Origin: Bacillus nitratireducens
Lineage (GTDB): Bacteria > Bacillota > Bacilli > Bacillales > Bacillaceae_G
Length of the DNA stretch: 64,000 nt
Assembly: GCF_001884135.1 (NCBI RefSeq)
Contig: NZ_MAOC01000026.1
Coordinates: forward strand, 62,001-126,000
Direction: 5' to 3'
Below are positions 1 to 8,121 of the stretch, one piece after another (positions within the stretch are counted from its first letter, which is position 1; each line of letters begins with the position of its first letter). The notes beneath the pieces were generated by a model, which saw nothing but the letters and a program-made list of their open reading frames with translations, ran no database searches and was not told the origin of the DNA. The translations under genes and the position numbers were made by a program.

Positions 1-1
1 A

Positions 2-916
2 GTTTGGCATGTGTATGTCGTACAAATTATAATCGGGCTTATTACGCCGCTGTATACACCTGCAAGTCAGGCGATTACACCAAGTATTGTAAGTAAAGAG
101 AACCTACAAGAAGCAAATGGATATATTGATGGAATGACTCGTCTTATGATGTTTCTGGGGCCCGTATTAGGTGGAGTAGTCATTCATTTTATTGGAACAG
201 AACTTACATTATCTTTCGTATGTATTTGTCTATTTATTAGCGGTGCATTATTACTTAATATAAAAGAAAAAAGAACAACACAACCTATTCGGAAAACGTG
301 GCTAGAACAGTTTCTTCACGGGTTTACATACTTTTTCACAAAACCAGTCATCGTTTGGCTCGGGGTATTTCTTACTTTCGTTCAATTTGGAGTAGGGGTA
401 ACGATGGTCACAAACCTTCCGTATATAAAAGACGAGCTGTCAGCGGGATATGCGGAGTATGGCTATTTTATGGCAGGGTTCCCGCTTGGCTATGTAGTTG
501 GCTCCATGTTAGTTGGGAAAGTGAAGAATAGAAGTCGTCGACTACTTATGCTTGGAGGATTATTCGTAGGGGGACTTACTTACATTTCACTAGGTTTAAA
601 TAATAGTATTATTATTGCGATTGTAATCGAAGTAATTGCCGGTATATGTATTGCATTTTTCAATGTTCATAACACAACAATATGCCAACAAACTGTCCCA
701 AATAATATGATAGGAAAAGTATTTTCAGTGCGACTCTTTTTCATACGATCAGCTATGCCATTAGGTGTGTTATTAGGAGGCATACTGAGTGAAATGTGGG
801 GAGTGAGAGCACTATACTTTATCATCGGTACGATTATATGTGTCACTTCTTTAATAGGGATATTGCTACCGTATTTTAAATTTTTAGATGAGTCGATTGA
901 GGAGAAGTCTGCATAA
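2..916 (+). CDS. MFS efflux transporter, 5'-truncated by window edge
   Basis: The reading frame is open back to base 2 without a convincing start, so this is the C-terminal part (about 304 residues) of a gene beginning upstream; a GTG at 11 is probably internal. The protein is a run of hydrophobic membrane segments. It carries an MFS-like loop with an early Ala-Ser-Gln-Ala segment followed by a Gly-rich helix (LGPVLGGVV), as in the MFS_3 / macrolide-efflux and enterobactin-exporter branch. About eight membrane segments are visible, and the tail is charged. It is likely a proton-driven exporter of a drug or siderophore-like molecule in the cytoplasmic membrane. The substrate cannot be told. 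It ends 25 bases before a Fur-type operator that belongs to the next gene. Confidence 0.75.
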   Translation, partial: VWHVYVVQIIIGLITPLYTPASQAITPSIVSKENLQEANGYIDGMTRLMMFLGPVLGGVVIHFIGTELTLSFVCICLFISGALLLNIKEKRTTQPIRKTWLEQFLHGFTYFFTKPVIVWLGVFLTFVQFGVGVTMVTNLPYIKDELSAGYAEYGYFMAGFPLGYVVGSMLVGKVKNRSRRLLMLGGLFVGGLTYISLGLNNSIIIAIVIEVIAGICIAFFNVHNTTICQQTVPNNMIGKVFSVRLFFIRSAMPLGVLLGGILSEMWGVRALYFIIGTIICVTSLIGILLPYFKFLDESIEEKSA

Positions 917-940
917 TTCTAAAAATTTGAAACTTTTTAA

Positions 941-970
941 TTGAAAATAATTATCATAATCAATTATAAT
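941..970 (+). promoter_or_regulatory. sigma-A promoter of hmoA
   Basis: TTGAAA at 941-946 and TATAAT at 965-970 are separated by 18 bases, a good vegetative promoter shape. It lies 44 bases upstream of the chosen hmoA start and its -35 region is covered by a Fur-like operator. Confidence 0.6.
942..956 (+). promoter_or_regulatory. Fur box overlapping the hmoA promoter
   Basis: The 15-mer TGAAAATAATTATCA differs from the 7-1-7 Fur consensus TGATAATnATTATCA at one position. It overlaps the -35 element, which suits iron-dependent repression of the downstream heme monooxygenase. Confidence 0.65.
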
Positions 971-1013
971 AGGAGAATACTAGTATTGGTATTACAAAGA
1001 GGGAGTGGAATAT

Positions 1014-1340
1014 ATGTTTATCGAAACGAAGACATTTACAGTAAAAGAAGGTACATCAAATATAGTTGTGGAACGCTTCACTGGAGAAGGAATTATTGAA
1101 AAATTTGAAGGATTCATCGACTTAAGTGTTCTTGTGAAAAAAGTAAGACGCGGAGACGAAGAAGTTGTAGTTATGATTCGCTGGGAATCGGAAGAAGCAT
1201 GGAAAAACTGGGAAACGAGTGAAGAGCACTTAGCTGGACATAGAGCGGGCCGCGGTAAGCCAAAACCAGATCATATCATTAAGGTTGAGCACGGGGTTTA
1301 TTATGTGAAATCATCGAAATCGGCTTATCAACAGTCGTAA
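1014..1340 (+). CDS. hmoA: Heme-degrading monooxygenase (HmoA/IsdG-like)
   Basis: This is a 108-residue cytoplasmic protein of the antibiotic-biosynthesis-monooxygenase (ferredoxin-like) fold, matching the length of Bacillus HmoA. The family cleaves heme to release iron. Visible features are the early Phe-Thr-Val strand, a central VVVMIRWESEEAWKNW segment typical of the fold, and a conserved His in EEHLAGHRAG. The ATG at 1014 is preferred over a GTG at 1005 because GGGAG (1001-1005) sits 8 bases before it. The gene stands alone, with a promoter and Fur box upstream and a hairpin downstream, so it probably responds to iron starvation. Identification as HmoA rather than a general ABM-domain protein is likely but not proven. 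Confidence 0.8.
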   Translation: MFIETKTFTVKEGTSNIVVERFTGEGIIEKFEGFIDLSVLVKKVRRGDEEVVVMIRWESEEAWKNWETSEEHLAGHRAGRGKPKPDHIIKVEHGVYYVKSSKSAYQQS

Positions 1341-1372
1341 AAATACATTTGTTTAATTATATTCTTTCGAAT

Positions 1373-1410
1373 AAATAACCATCTATCTGCTTACTGATAG
1401 ATGGTTATTT
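1373..1410 (+). terminator. Hairpin after hmoA
   Basis: A perfect 15-bp stem (1373-1387 with 1396-1410) with an 8-base loop. The 3' arm ends in ATTT but has no long T run, so termination may be partial. Confidence 0.6.
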
Positions 1411-1477
1411 ATATTGAATAAAGAGAATGATTCGCATGTGATGTAAGGAGAATTAACGGACAGGTTAAAACTAGAAA

Positions 1478-1486
1478 TGTTATAAT
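1478..1486 (+). promoter_or_regulatory. Extended -10 promoter element
   Basis: TGTTATAAT is an extended -10 (TGn-TATAAT) located 39 bases before the next start codon. No clear -35 is seen, which is common for extended -10 promoters. Confidence 0.45.
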
Positions 1487-1524
1487 ATAAACTCGATCAG
1501 TGAGTAAGATTAGGAGGGACAATA

Positions 1525-1962
1525 ATGGTTCAATCGATAGTTCATATTGCATTAGTAGTAAAAGACTATGATGAGGCAATAGAATATTATACAAAGAAAC
1601 TAAATTTCACATTAGTTGAAGATATTTATCAGCCAGAAGAAAACAAACGTTGGGTAGTGGTATCTCCTCCAGGTTCAGTCGGCACCACAATATTATTAGC
1701 TAGGGCATCTAAACCAGAGCAAGAGCCCTTTATTGGTAATCAATCAGGTGGTAGAGTATTTCTTTTCTTAAATACTGACGATTTTTGGAGAGATTATAAT
1801 GAAATGATTTCAAGAGGAATAGAATTTGTGAGAGAACCGAAAGAGCAATCATATGGAATTGTGGCAGTATTTAAGGATTTATACGGGAATTTATGGGACC
1901 TGTTGCAACTAAAAGATGATCACCCAATTGCACAAAGAATTAATAGAAAGCAATGCGACTAA
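1525..1962 (+). CDS. VOC (glyoxalase/bleomycin-resistance) family protein
   Basis: This 145-residue protein has the vicinal-oxygen-chelate pattern. An N-terminal strand contains a metal-ligand-type His (IVHIALVVKDYDEAIEYY), a mid-protein strand follows, and the C-terminal module has FKDLYGNLWDLLQL, where the usual acidic ligand would lie near the end. Members isomerise or sequester small electrophiles or bind antibiotics; the substrate here is unknown. The start has a strong AGGAGGG Shine-Dalgarno at 1512-1518. It is a single gene with its own promoter and no close partner. Confidence 0.75.
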   Translation: MVQSIVHIALVVKDYDEAIEYYTKKLNFTLVEDIYQPEENKRWVVVSPPGSVGTTILLARASKPEQEPFIGNQSGGRVFLFLNTDDFWRDYNEMISRGIEFVREPKEQSYGIVAVFKDLYGNLWDLLQLKDDHPIAQRINRKQCD

Positions 1963-2127
1963 GCATTTCGCAAGTATGTAAAAATTAGCAGTGTTTATAA
2001 TGGTAATGTATGAGAAAAAATATAATTCAATATCGTTTAAAAGGTGTTTGCGTATTTTAGAAACTGAGAAATATCGATATATTCTTATAGGAATTATATT
2101 ACGTGCTCAATAACTTGGAGGGTAAAA

Positions 2128-2823
2128 ATGATAGAAAATCTTTCATTTATTACATATGAAAACCATAAAGAGTTAGTACATAAAATTCTAAATGAGCATA
2201 TAGATAGGAAAGATGAGAGTGGATTAATGCTCATCGGATCTATCGCAAGAGGTGACGCATACCCCGAATCCGATTTAGATTTATACGTTCTTTTAGGGAA
2301 TGGACAAAAGAAAGATTTTCATTCTGAAAAGAGAGAAGGTATTTTAATTGAATATAAGTATGCAGATTTTAAAAGAATTCAATTAAACTTTAAAAATAAT
2401 CCAATGGAATTATACTCTTTTCTAGAAGGAGAAATTTTATTTGATCGTAACGGTGAGTTGAAAAGGTTAAAGGAAATAGCTCAACATAAATATGAAAACT
2501 ATTCTGTTTCTAGTGATAAAGTAAAAGGCATTTCTCATTGGTTACATAGTTCGCTTATTAAAATTCAGGCTGCTTTAAAAGCAAAAGATGAGTTAAAAGC
2601 TTCATACATAGTTCACACATCAATGTGGACATTGCTAGAGGGAATATGGGCTATTAATAACAGACCAACACCTCCAGCTGGATCTGCTTTAAGGTATATT
2701 CAAGCATTATCTATTAAACCGACTAATTTTGATGATTTACTTAATAAAGTGTTTTTAGGAGATACGACAGAGCGGATCTCTTCAGCAATTTCCTTGATTG
2801 AGTGGATTTTACTTAATTTGTAG
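2128..2823 (+). CDS. Nucleotidyltransferase-domain protein (aminoglycoside adenylyltransferase-like)
   Basis: This 231-residue protein carries the pol-beta nucleotidyltransferase signature GSIARGDAYPESDLDLY (G-S-x5-G-x8-D-x-D), where the two Asp bind metal. The N-terminal catalytic domain covers about residues 1-110 and is followed by a helical region (about 120-231) that resembles the substrate-binding half of ANT-type resistance enzymes. Members transfer NMP to a small molecule or protein; substrate and activity here are unknown. It has a GGAGGG site 7 bases before its ATG. A second, different nucleotidyltransferase lies at 56.7 kb. Confidence 0.7.
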   Translation: MIENLSFITYENHKELVHKILNEHIDRKDESGLMLIGSIARGDAYPESDLDLYVLLGNGQKKDFHSEKREGILIEYKYADFKRIQLNFKNNPMELYSFLEGEILFDRNGELKRLKEIAQHKYENYSVSSDKVKGISHWLHSSLIKIQAALKAKDELKASYIVHTSMWTLLEGIWAINNRPTPPAGSALRYIQALSIKPTNFDDLLNKVFLGDTTERISSAISLIEWILLNL

Positions 2824-3040
2824 ACTAAATAATTTGGCTATAACACTTGTCAACTTATATAGGTAAATCGATACTCCATGTCGAATTGTTCATATGATTG
2901 CATTCCTTTCGAAAAACGTTCTAAGCTATAGGAAAAAGCATAAGACTATAAAAAAGTCTTAGACGGTATATCTTTCTTTACATATGTAAGTGTTATCAAT
3001 ATGAGTATATATTACCCTCTGCTTAAAAGGAGATGAGTAA

Positions 3041-3460
3041 ATGAAGTTAAATCATATGAATCTATGTGTTGATGATTTATCAGAAGCGAGACATTTCTTT
3101 GAAACATTTTTTGATTTTCAATTTTTGGAGCAAAAGGGAAAGGCACTAGTAGTGATGAGTGATGAGAGTGGATTTATACTTGTGCTAAGCGATCCCAAAG
3201 CATTTAAGGGGAATAAGGAAGTTACGTATCCGGAAGCTTTTCATATTGGTTTTTTAGTGGAAACTTCAAGTGAAGTTGATCAAGCATATAATCGATTAGT
3301 AGCTGGTGGCATTGAAATAGACAAGGAACCGTATGCAATGAGAGGTAGTAGTTATGGTTTTTATTTTACAATGTTTAATGGATTGTTAATTGAAGTGTCT
3401 TGCCTTGACTATAAAGATGGTAAGAAAGTTCCAAAGCTTAATGATGCTCATCAAGAGTAG
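3041..3460 (+). CDS. VOC family protein
   Basis: A 139-residue glyoxalase-fold protein. It begins with the typical strand KLNHMNLCVDDLSEARHFFE (His as first ligand), contains a second His in EAFHIGFLV, and a Glu near the end (LLIEVSC) that would be the last metal ligand. All three ligand positions look present, so metal-dependent activity is plausible. Its role is not known. The start ATG follows AAAGGAG at a normal distance. The gene is monocistronic, with a GC-rich hairpin 21 bases after the stop. Confidence 0.75.
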   Translation: MKLNHMNLCVDDLSEARHFFETFFDFQFLEQKGKALVVMSDESGFILVLSDPKAFKGNKEVTYPEAFHIGFLVETSSEVDQAYNRLVAGGIEIDKEPYAMRGSSYGFYFTMFNGLLIEVSCLDYKDGKKVPKLNDAHQE

Positions 3461-3763
3461 TTGTTTGAAGATGTAAATATAGCCCCTATCCAGTTTGGAA
3501 AGGGGCTTGATCATTTTATTTGTATGATAAGTGAAAAACAAACTGTTAATAAACTAGAGGGTATTCATCTTAAAGCCAATATTGTATGTTTAAAATAAAG
3601 TTGTATAAAAAGGTCTATTTTTTAGAGGAATTGCTTATGCATAAAAGAACTCTAATTTTTTTGTGCTGTTGCTAGAAAATTTAGAGAATCAATCTTATTT
3701 TTGATGTGATGAGGTGCGAAACTATTATGAGTAGTACAGTGATATAAGTAGGAGGTTCTCACT
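3461..3763. other. Intergenic region with terminator and possible leader hairpin
   Basis: The first part holds the terminator of the VOC gene. A weak 6-bp inverted repeat (TTAGAG at 3622-3627, CTCTAA at 3650-3655) is followed by a T run and could be a leader hairpin or a weak terminator before the GNAT gene. No coding sequence was seen. Confidence 0.4.
3481..3507 (+). terminator. Terminator after VOC gene
   Basis: A 7-bp GC-rich stem (AGCCCCT 3481-3487 with AGGGGCT 3501-3507) has an inner TCC/GGA extension and is followed by a T-rich stretch. Confidence 0.6.
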
Positions 3764-4267
3764 ATGACAACTTCATATAAAGCTATGGCATTCCAGCTGA
3801 AAACGGAACGACTCGACCTGAATATGTGGGAGGAATCCGATGCAGTCTGGCTGAGAAAATTAATTGGCGAACGTGGTGTGGACATGCCAACCATTGACTC
3901 TGTTCGTAGCTATCTTATTGAGATGCGCAAGAAAGCAGCTGAAAATGGTATTTCTCTTCTCACTATCCGTAGGCGAGACGAAGGCGATTTCATCGGATAC
4001 TGTGGCTTAATTATCGGTCGTTCAACGCTTGAAGAGCCGGAGATTGCATACGAGTTGTTCCGCAGTGCTCATCGCAAGGGTTATGCGACAGAGGCAGCAT
4101 CAGCTGTGCTGGAGGCTGCGATTGCTACGGGGCGCCAAAGACTTTGGTCGACTGTAGGCGCTTGGAATGTTGCGTCCTTCCGGGTATTAGAAAAGATAGG
4201 ATTTAAGCGGCATCACAGTACGTGGGGTGAGCGCGGTGAGATTGTTTGGAACGTACGCGATCTGTAG
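3764..4267 (+). CDS. GNAT acetyltransferase (RimJ/RimL-type), GC-rich
   Basis: A 167-residue GNAT protein of the RimJ/RimL type: LKTERLDLNMW at the start, an acetyl-CoA-binding region around HRKGYATEAASAVLEAAI, and the late motif NVASFRVLEKIGF. The family acetylates amines on proteins, antibiotics or small molecules; the substrate is unknown. Its base composition is striking: spot counts give about 50 percent G+C in this gene against about 30-38 percent in its neighbours, with many CTG, CGC and GCG codons. This suggests recent acquisition from a higher-GC relative. The start follows AGGAGG. A long stem-loop downstream is shared with the convergent lsr operon. Confidence 0.8.
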   Translation: MTTSYKAMAFQLKTERLDLNMWEESDAVWLRKLIGERGVDMPTIDSVRSYLIEMRKKAAENGISLLTIRRRDEGDFIGYCGLIIGRSTLEEPEIAYELFRSAHRKGYATEAASAVLEAAIATGRQRLWSTVGAWNVASFRVLEKIGFKRHHSTWGERGEIVWNVRDL

Positions 4268-4305
4268 AAATCTGACCAAATTCGGAACAATAAAAAATGT
4301 AAAAG

Positions 4306-4350
4306 AAAGCCCATATGTTAGGTTACTCAGTAATCTAACATATGGGCTTT
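4306..4350. terminator. Bidirectional terminator between GNAT and lsrF
   Basis: A 16-bp perfect stem (4306-4321 with 4335-4350), continued inward by a G-T pair and further pairing, has A and T runs on both flanks. It lies between convergent genes, so it probably serves both. Confidence 0.8.
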
Positions 4351-4407
4351 TCCTTATAGTAAATATAGATTTTGTATATATTTAAGTGTAATAGTCTGTC
4401 TTTTACC

Positions 4408-5190
4408 TTAATTTTTCACATCATCATAAAGTTCCAGCGCTTCTTTCACATTCAATCTATTTTTTACAATGCCATGAATTGCTTGAATCATCGCAGCTGG
4501 ATGTTCGGATTGCCATATGTTTCGGCCCATGTCTACTCCGATTGCGCCTTCTTGGAGGGCGTTGTAAGTAATGTTTAATGCGTCTTCGATTGAATCTAGT
4601 TTCGGACCGCCCGCGATTACGACTGGAGCAGGGCAAGTGCTCGTTATTTTTTCGAATCCTTCGCAGTAGTACGTTTTAATAATGTCAGCTCCCATTTCAA
4701 CACATACGCGGGAGGCGAGCGCTAGAAAGCGAGCTTCACGTTTTTGTAGTTCTTTCGCAACGGCGGTAATACCGAGTACTGGCAGGCCATAATCGTGAGC
4801 TTCAGATACTACATTTGCGAGATTTGAAACGGTTTGTGTTTCATAGTCTGATCCAACAAAGACAGAAACGCCGACGCCAATTGCGTTTTGTTTAACTGCT
4901 TCTTTTACAGGTGTAACAATTGCTTCATTCGCTAAATCTTTACCGACGACGGTTGCCCCGCCGGATACACGCATAACCATCGGTGTGTTGCAGTTTTCAG
5001 GTATACAGGAGCTGAGTACACCTCGTGTTAAAAAGAGGGAGTCTGTATAAGGAAGTAAGTTTTTAACTGTTTCTAACGGTTGTTCTAGTCCATGAATTGG
5101 TCCTAAAAAGTAGCCGTGATCTATCGCTAACATAACTGCTCTGCCATCAGGTAAAATTTTGTTTAATCGATTTTTAAATCCCCAAGTCAT
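4408..5190 (-). CDS. lsrF: LsrF-type aldolase/thiolase for phospho-AI-2
   Basis: A 260-residue DhnA/class I aldolase-like protein matching LsrF, which acts last in phospho-AI-2 breakdown by transferring an acetyl group from 3-hydroxy-5-phosphonooxypentane-2,4-dione to CoA. Visible are the N-terminal MLAIDHGYFLGP strand, the Schiff-base Lys region ADIIKTYY (Lys172), and the C-terminal phosphate-binding segment IAGGPK followed by GVDMGRNIWQ. It is about 30 residues shorter at the N-terminus than the enterobacterial protein. The ATG follows AAGGAGTG. It is the last gene of lsrR-lsrK-cupin-lsrF, 6 bases after the cupin gene, and is probably derepressed by phospho-AI-2 through LsrR. Confidence 0.88.
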   Translation of the reverse strand: MTWGFKNRLNKILPDGRAVMLAIDHGYFLGPIHGLEQPLETVKNLLPYTDSLFLTRGVLSSCIPENCNTPMVMRVSGGATVVGKDLANEAIVTPVKEAVKQNAIGVGVSVFVGSDYETQTVSNLANVVSEAHDYGLPVLGITAVAKELQKREARFLALASRVCVEMGADIIKTYYCEGFEKITSTCPAPVVIAGGPKLDSIEDALNITYNALQEGAIGVDMGRNIWQSEHPAAMIQAIHGIVKNRLNVKEALELYDDVKN

Positions 5191-5196
5191 TAGGAA

Positions 5197-5559
5197 TCAC
5201 TCCTTCGTTAATGTTGGATTTTCAGTTTGTACTGTATCTTTATTTGGTAAATGTGGTGATTTTATAAAAACAGCTTTAAAAGGTTTGTCAGAATGGTTAA
5301 TAAGATAGTGAGATTCATGAGGGCGAACTTGCAAGACGTCACCTTGTTTGATTGGAACTCTTTCATTATTTACATAGAAGTCTATTTCTCCTTCTAATGC
5401 ATAAAAGACTTCTTCGCACGTTGTATGATAATGATTTTGAAACTCTTGCCCAGGCTGAATAACAACAAGGCCAAGATCAATATTTGGACCTTGTATTAAA
5501 TATTTCGGCCCGTTATCACCGAAGCGATATGTGAAATCATCTTCATTCACTTTTAGCAT
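5197..5559 (-). CDS. Cupin protein in the LsrG position of the AI-2 operon
   Basis: A 120-residue single-domain cupin. Motif 1 is PGQEFQNHYHTTCEEVFYAL (two His and a Glu as metal ligands) and motif 2 is GDVLQVRPHESHYLIN (third His), so all metal ligands are present. The start at 5559 is preferred because AAGGAGTG precedes it; an upstream in-frame ATG at 5604 has no site. The gene lies between lsrK and lsrF, where enterobacteria carry lsrG (a phospho-AI-2 isomerase of a different fold). No LsrG-like protein is seen in the cluster. I infer that this cupin may carry out the isomerisation before LsrF. That role is not established. Confidence 0.75.
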   Translation of the reverse strand: MLKVNEDDFTYRFGDNGPKYLIQGPNIDLGLVVIQPGQEFQNHYHTTCEEVFYALEGEIDFYVNNERVPIKQGDVLQVRPHESHYLINHSDKPFKAVFIKSPHLPNKDTVQTENPTLTKE

Positions 5560-5584
5560 AGAAATCACTCCTTTATGTAATGTG

Positions 5585-7147
5585 TTACAGTGCACCGGGG
5601 GCAATCCACATATGTGATGTGAAACCTTTATCGGCTAAAGAAAGTTGGCTAGCATACACTGTTTTCCATGTTTCATAGAATCCTTTATAGAGCTCATGAT
5701 TTTCAGCGTTTGGCATAAATGTTTTTTCCCACTGTACAAATTGCTCGGCAGTTTCTGGCATTGATTCATATATGCCTGCACCAACACCAGCGGCAATTGC
5801 TGTACCTAAAGCAGCTGCTTCTTTAACAACTGGTACTTTGACTGGGATTCCAAGAACGTCTGAAAGAATTTGCGGCCAAAGCTTTCCTTTAGCGGCACCG
5901 CCAGCAAAGATTACTTCAGAAGGGAATTTACCAGTGAGAGCTTCAATTAATTTCAAGTTGCCAAGTGTAACGAAGGCCGCATTCTCTTCAATTGCACGAA
6001 ACATCTCTTTCTTCCCACATTTATCAGCATCTAAGCTCAAATTTAAAAAGGATGGTGCAGCATGTCGCCAAGAAATATAATTCATTACATTTGAAAAAGT
6101 AGGAATGATGCCATGTGAACCTACAGGAACTTCTTTCGCTTGTTCTTCTAATAATTCATATGCATCTACACCGAGTTTTTCAGCGAGTCTTTTTTCTTCT
6201 TGGCAAAAGGCATCTCGAAACCATCTCATAACAAGGCCAGGGAAGAAAGCGATTGTTTCGTATTGCCATAGGTTAGGAATGACGTGGCAATTTACACGAA
6301 TCGCCGCATTTGGATCAGTTTCTGATTTTGTTATATTTACTTCTTGTTGCCAAAAACTGCCCCCGCATATAAATGTTTGTTCAGGTTTTACAACTCCAGT
6401 TCCAAGTGATGCCATTTGTGCATCTCCGCCGCCAGCAACGACAGGAATTCCTTCATGTAATCCTGTTAATTCAGCACTTCGTTTTGTGATATTCCCGATA
6501 ACTGTACCAGCTTCATTTACTTTTGGAGCAAAGGCTAGAGTAAGACCGCATTGCTCAGCAACCGATTTATCCCAAACTCTATTTTGTAAATCGAATATAC
6601 CGGACGTACATCCGTTTGAAGGATCAATTTGTAGTACGCCGCACAATTTATATAAAATCCAATCGTTTAACATCGTGAAAGAATGGATGTTCCTGTATAC
6701 GTCTGGTTCATGCTTTTTAATCCAAAGTAAGCGAGGTAAAGCACCTAATGAAAAAGTTTGACCAGATTTTTTATATAAATCCTCTTCAATTTCGGAACGA
6801 ATTTGTTTTAGTTCACTAACTTCCGCTGATGCGCGGCCATCAACATTTGCACAAGCCCATATTTCTTGCCCGTTTTTATCGTATAAAACAAAGCCTTCGC
6901 GCATGCTTGTTGCACTAATACCTTTAATAGAAGAGGAGGACGTATTACTTTTTTGCAGAACATCCTTCGTACACTCTTGAACGAGTTTCCAGTTTTCTTT
7001 TACATCAAAATTCATAGAACCGGGATAACGACTATCTGATTTATGAATCCATTCTTTTTGACTAACAGCAAGCTGATTTCCTTGTAAATCAAAAAGGACT
7101 GCTCGAATACTTCCTGTACCAGCATCGTAAGCTAATAAAGAGGACAT
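5585..7147 (-). CDS. lsrK: Autoinducer-2 kinase LsrK
   Basis: A 520-residue FGGY-family carbohydrate kinase. The N-terminal ATPase-fold signature is LLAYDAGTGSIRAVLFD, the middle contains VVAGGGDAQMASLGTG, and the C-terminal ATP-binding part has VIFAGGAAKGKLWPQILSDV. It phosphorylates imported AI-2 (DPD) in the cytoplasm, which traps it and creates the LsrR inducer. The start overlaps the lsrR stop by one base (TAATG), with AAGGTGA upstream, so translation is probably coupled. The length is normal for LsrK. The operon context with lsrR, lsrF and the divergent transporter makes the call firm. Confidence 0.9.
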   Translation of the reverse strand: MSSLLAYDAGTGSIRAVLFDLQGNQLAVSQKEWIHKSDSRYPGSMNFDVKENWKLVQECTKDVLQKSNTSSSSIKGISATSMREGFVLYDKNGQEIWACANVDGRASAEVSELKQIRSEIEEDLYKKSGQTFSLGALPRLLWIKKHEPDVYRNIHSFTMLNDWILYKLCGVLQIDPSNGCTSGIFDLQNRVWDKSVAEQCGLTLAFAPKVNEAGTVIGNITKRSAELTGLHEGIPVVAGGGDAQMASLGTGVVKPEQTFICGGSFWQQEVNITKSETDPNAAIRVNCHVIPNLWQYETIAFFPGLVMRWFRDAFCQEEKRLAEKLGVDAYELLEEQAKEVPVGSHGIIPTFSNVMNYISWRHAAPSFLNLSLDADKCGKKEMFRAIEENAAFVTLGNLKLIEALTGKFPSEVIFAGGAAKGKLWPQILSDVLGIPVKVPVVKEAAALGTAIAAGVGAGIYESMPETAEQFVQWEKTFMPNAENHELYKGFYETWKTVYASQLSLADKGFTSHMWIAPGAL

Positions 7148-8079
7148 TAAGAGTCACCTTCCTTTCTTAATAAGGAGAGGGCAGTATCTTCATCGGTAAT
7201 TAATGTATGAATGAATGTTCCTTTTAAGGCACCATAAATTGCATCTATCTTTTCCGTGCCGCCAGCTACACCAACGACATGCTTCATATTTTTAAGAACA
7301 GAGAGTGGTGTGCCGATAAGACGATTATGATGGGGAAGTTCTAATTGTTTTCCAGCAGTATTATAAAATTGCCCTAAAATATCTCCGGCCCCGTACTGAC
7401 TACGTATATATGTCATTTCATGTAGCGTTAATTTTTCTTCTTTCACAATAGTGGCGTCTTGAGAGAGGCTGCCAATGCCAACTACTGCTGTATGGGCAAG
7501 TGAAGCAACGTGAAGCATATCTTTCACACTCGGCTCTGATAGAATACTTTGTGCCATTTCGTTAGTGGATGCTAGAAAAGGGGTAGGAATGATGTGAAGA
7601 TCTCCTTGCATGTAGTTCAAGTAGTTTTGTTTTCTCGGAATATAATGGTTAACACCGCCTGTAAGGGTAACGATTGAAAGATTCATAGAAGTTTCAAAAT
7701 GAATATTTTCTAGCATTTTACTTATCGTTTCGCCCCAGCCGATGCCGAGTAAACCTCCTTGTTGCAGATGAGTTTCTAAATATTGTGCAGAGGCTTTTCC
7801 AAGTGATGATGCATAATCTTCAGTTGGTGTTGGAATAACGAAAGCATCTTTTAGATGGAATTTTTTCATAAGGTCACGTTCGATGCTTAAACAGTGTAAA
7901 CCAGTACCTTTGACGTGAAATGTGACGACACCTTCCGCACGTGCTTTATCTAACAACCGAACAACTTTATTTCTTGAAATGTGGAGAAGTGAAGCTATTT
8001 CTTGTTGCGTTAGTTGATCTTTATAGTAATACCATGCCACTTTTGTTAACAAATTTTCTTCAAAGTTCAGCTGTGACAT
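7147..8079 (-). CDS. lsrR: LsrR transcriptional regulator (SorC family)
   Basis: A 310-residue SorC-family regulator. An N-terminal helix-turn-helix at about residues 23-46 (LTQQEIASLLHISRNKVVRL) is followed by a sugar-binding domain with GIGWGETISKML and a late TDEDTALSLL motif. LsrR proteins repress the lsr operons until phospho-AI-2 binds. The start at 8079 is chosen because GAAAGGG lies 9 bases before it; an in-frame ATG at 8100 lacks a site. It heads the minus-strand operon, divergent from lsrA, so one 197-base region controls both arms. Confidence 0.88.
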   Translation of the reverse strand: MSQLNFEENLLTKVAWYYYKDQLTQQEIASLLHISRNKVVRLLDKARAEGVVTFHVKGTGLHCLSIERDLMKKFHLKDAFVIPTPTEDYASSLGKASAQYLETHLQQGGLLGIGWGETISKMLENIHFETSMNLSIVTLTGGVNHYIPRKQNYLNYMQGDLHIIPTPFLASTNEMAQSILSEPSVKDMLHVASLAHTAVVGIGSLSQDATIVKEEKLTLHEMTYIRSQYGAGDILGQFYNTAGKQLELPHHNRLIGTPLSVLKNMKHVVGVAGGTEKIDAIYGALKGTFIHTLITDEDTALSLLRKEGDS

Positions 8080-8121
8080 TCTCTTCATCCCTTTCAACAA
8101 TTGACCACTGCTTAAACATAT

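Noticed and set aside
2941-2961. Terminator after the first nucleotidyltransferase gene
   Set aside because: The 7-bp TAAGACT/AGTCTTA hairpin has no T run and lies 120 bases after the stop; it may be chance in A/T-rich DNA.
3622-3655. Leader terminator before the GC-rich GNAT gene
   Set aside because: The stem is only 6 bp with a 22-base loop; too weak to claim.
6105-6761. 218-codon open frame antisense to lsrK
   Set aside because: It lies wholly inside lsrK on the other strand, has no ribosome site or recognisable protein, and is the usual mirror of a well-coded gene.
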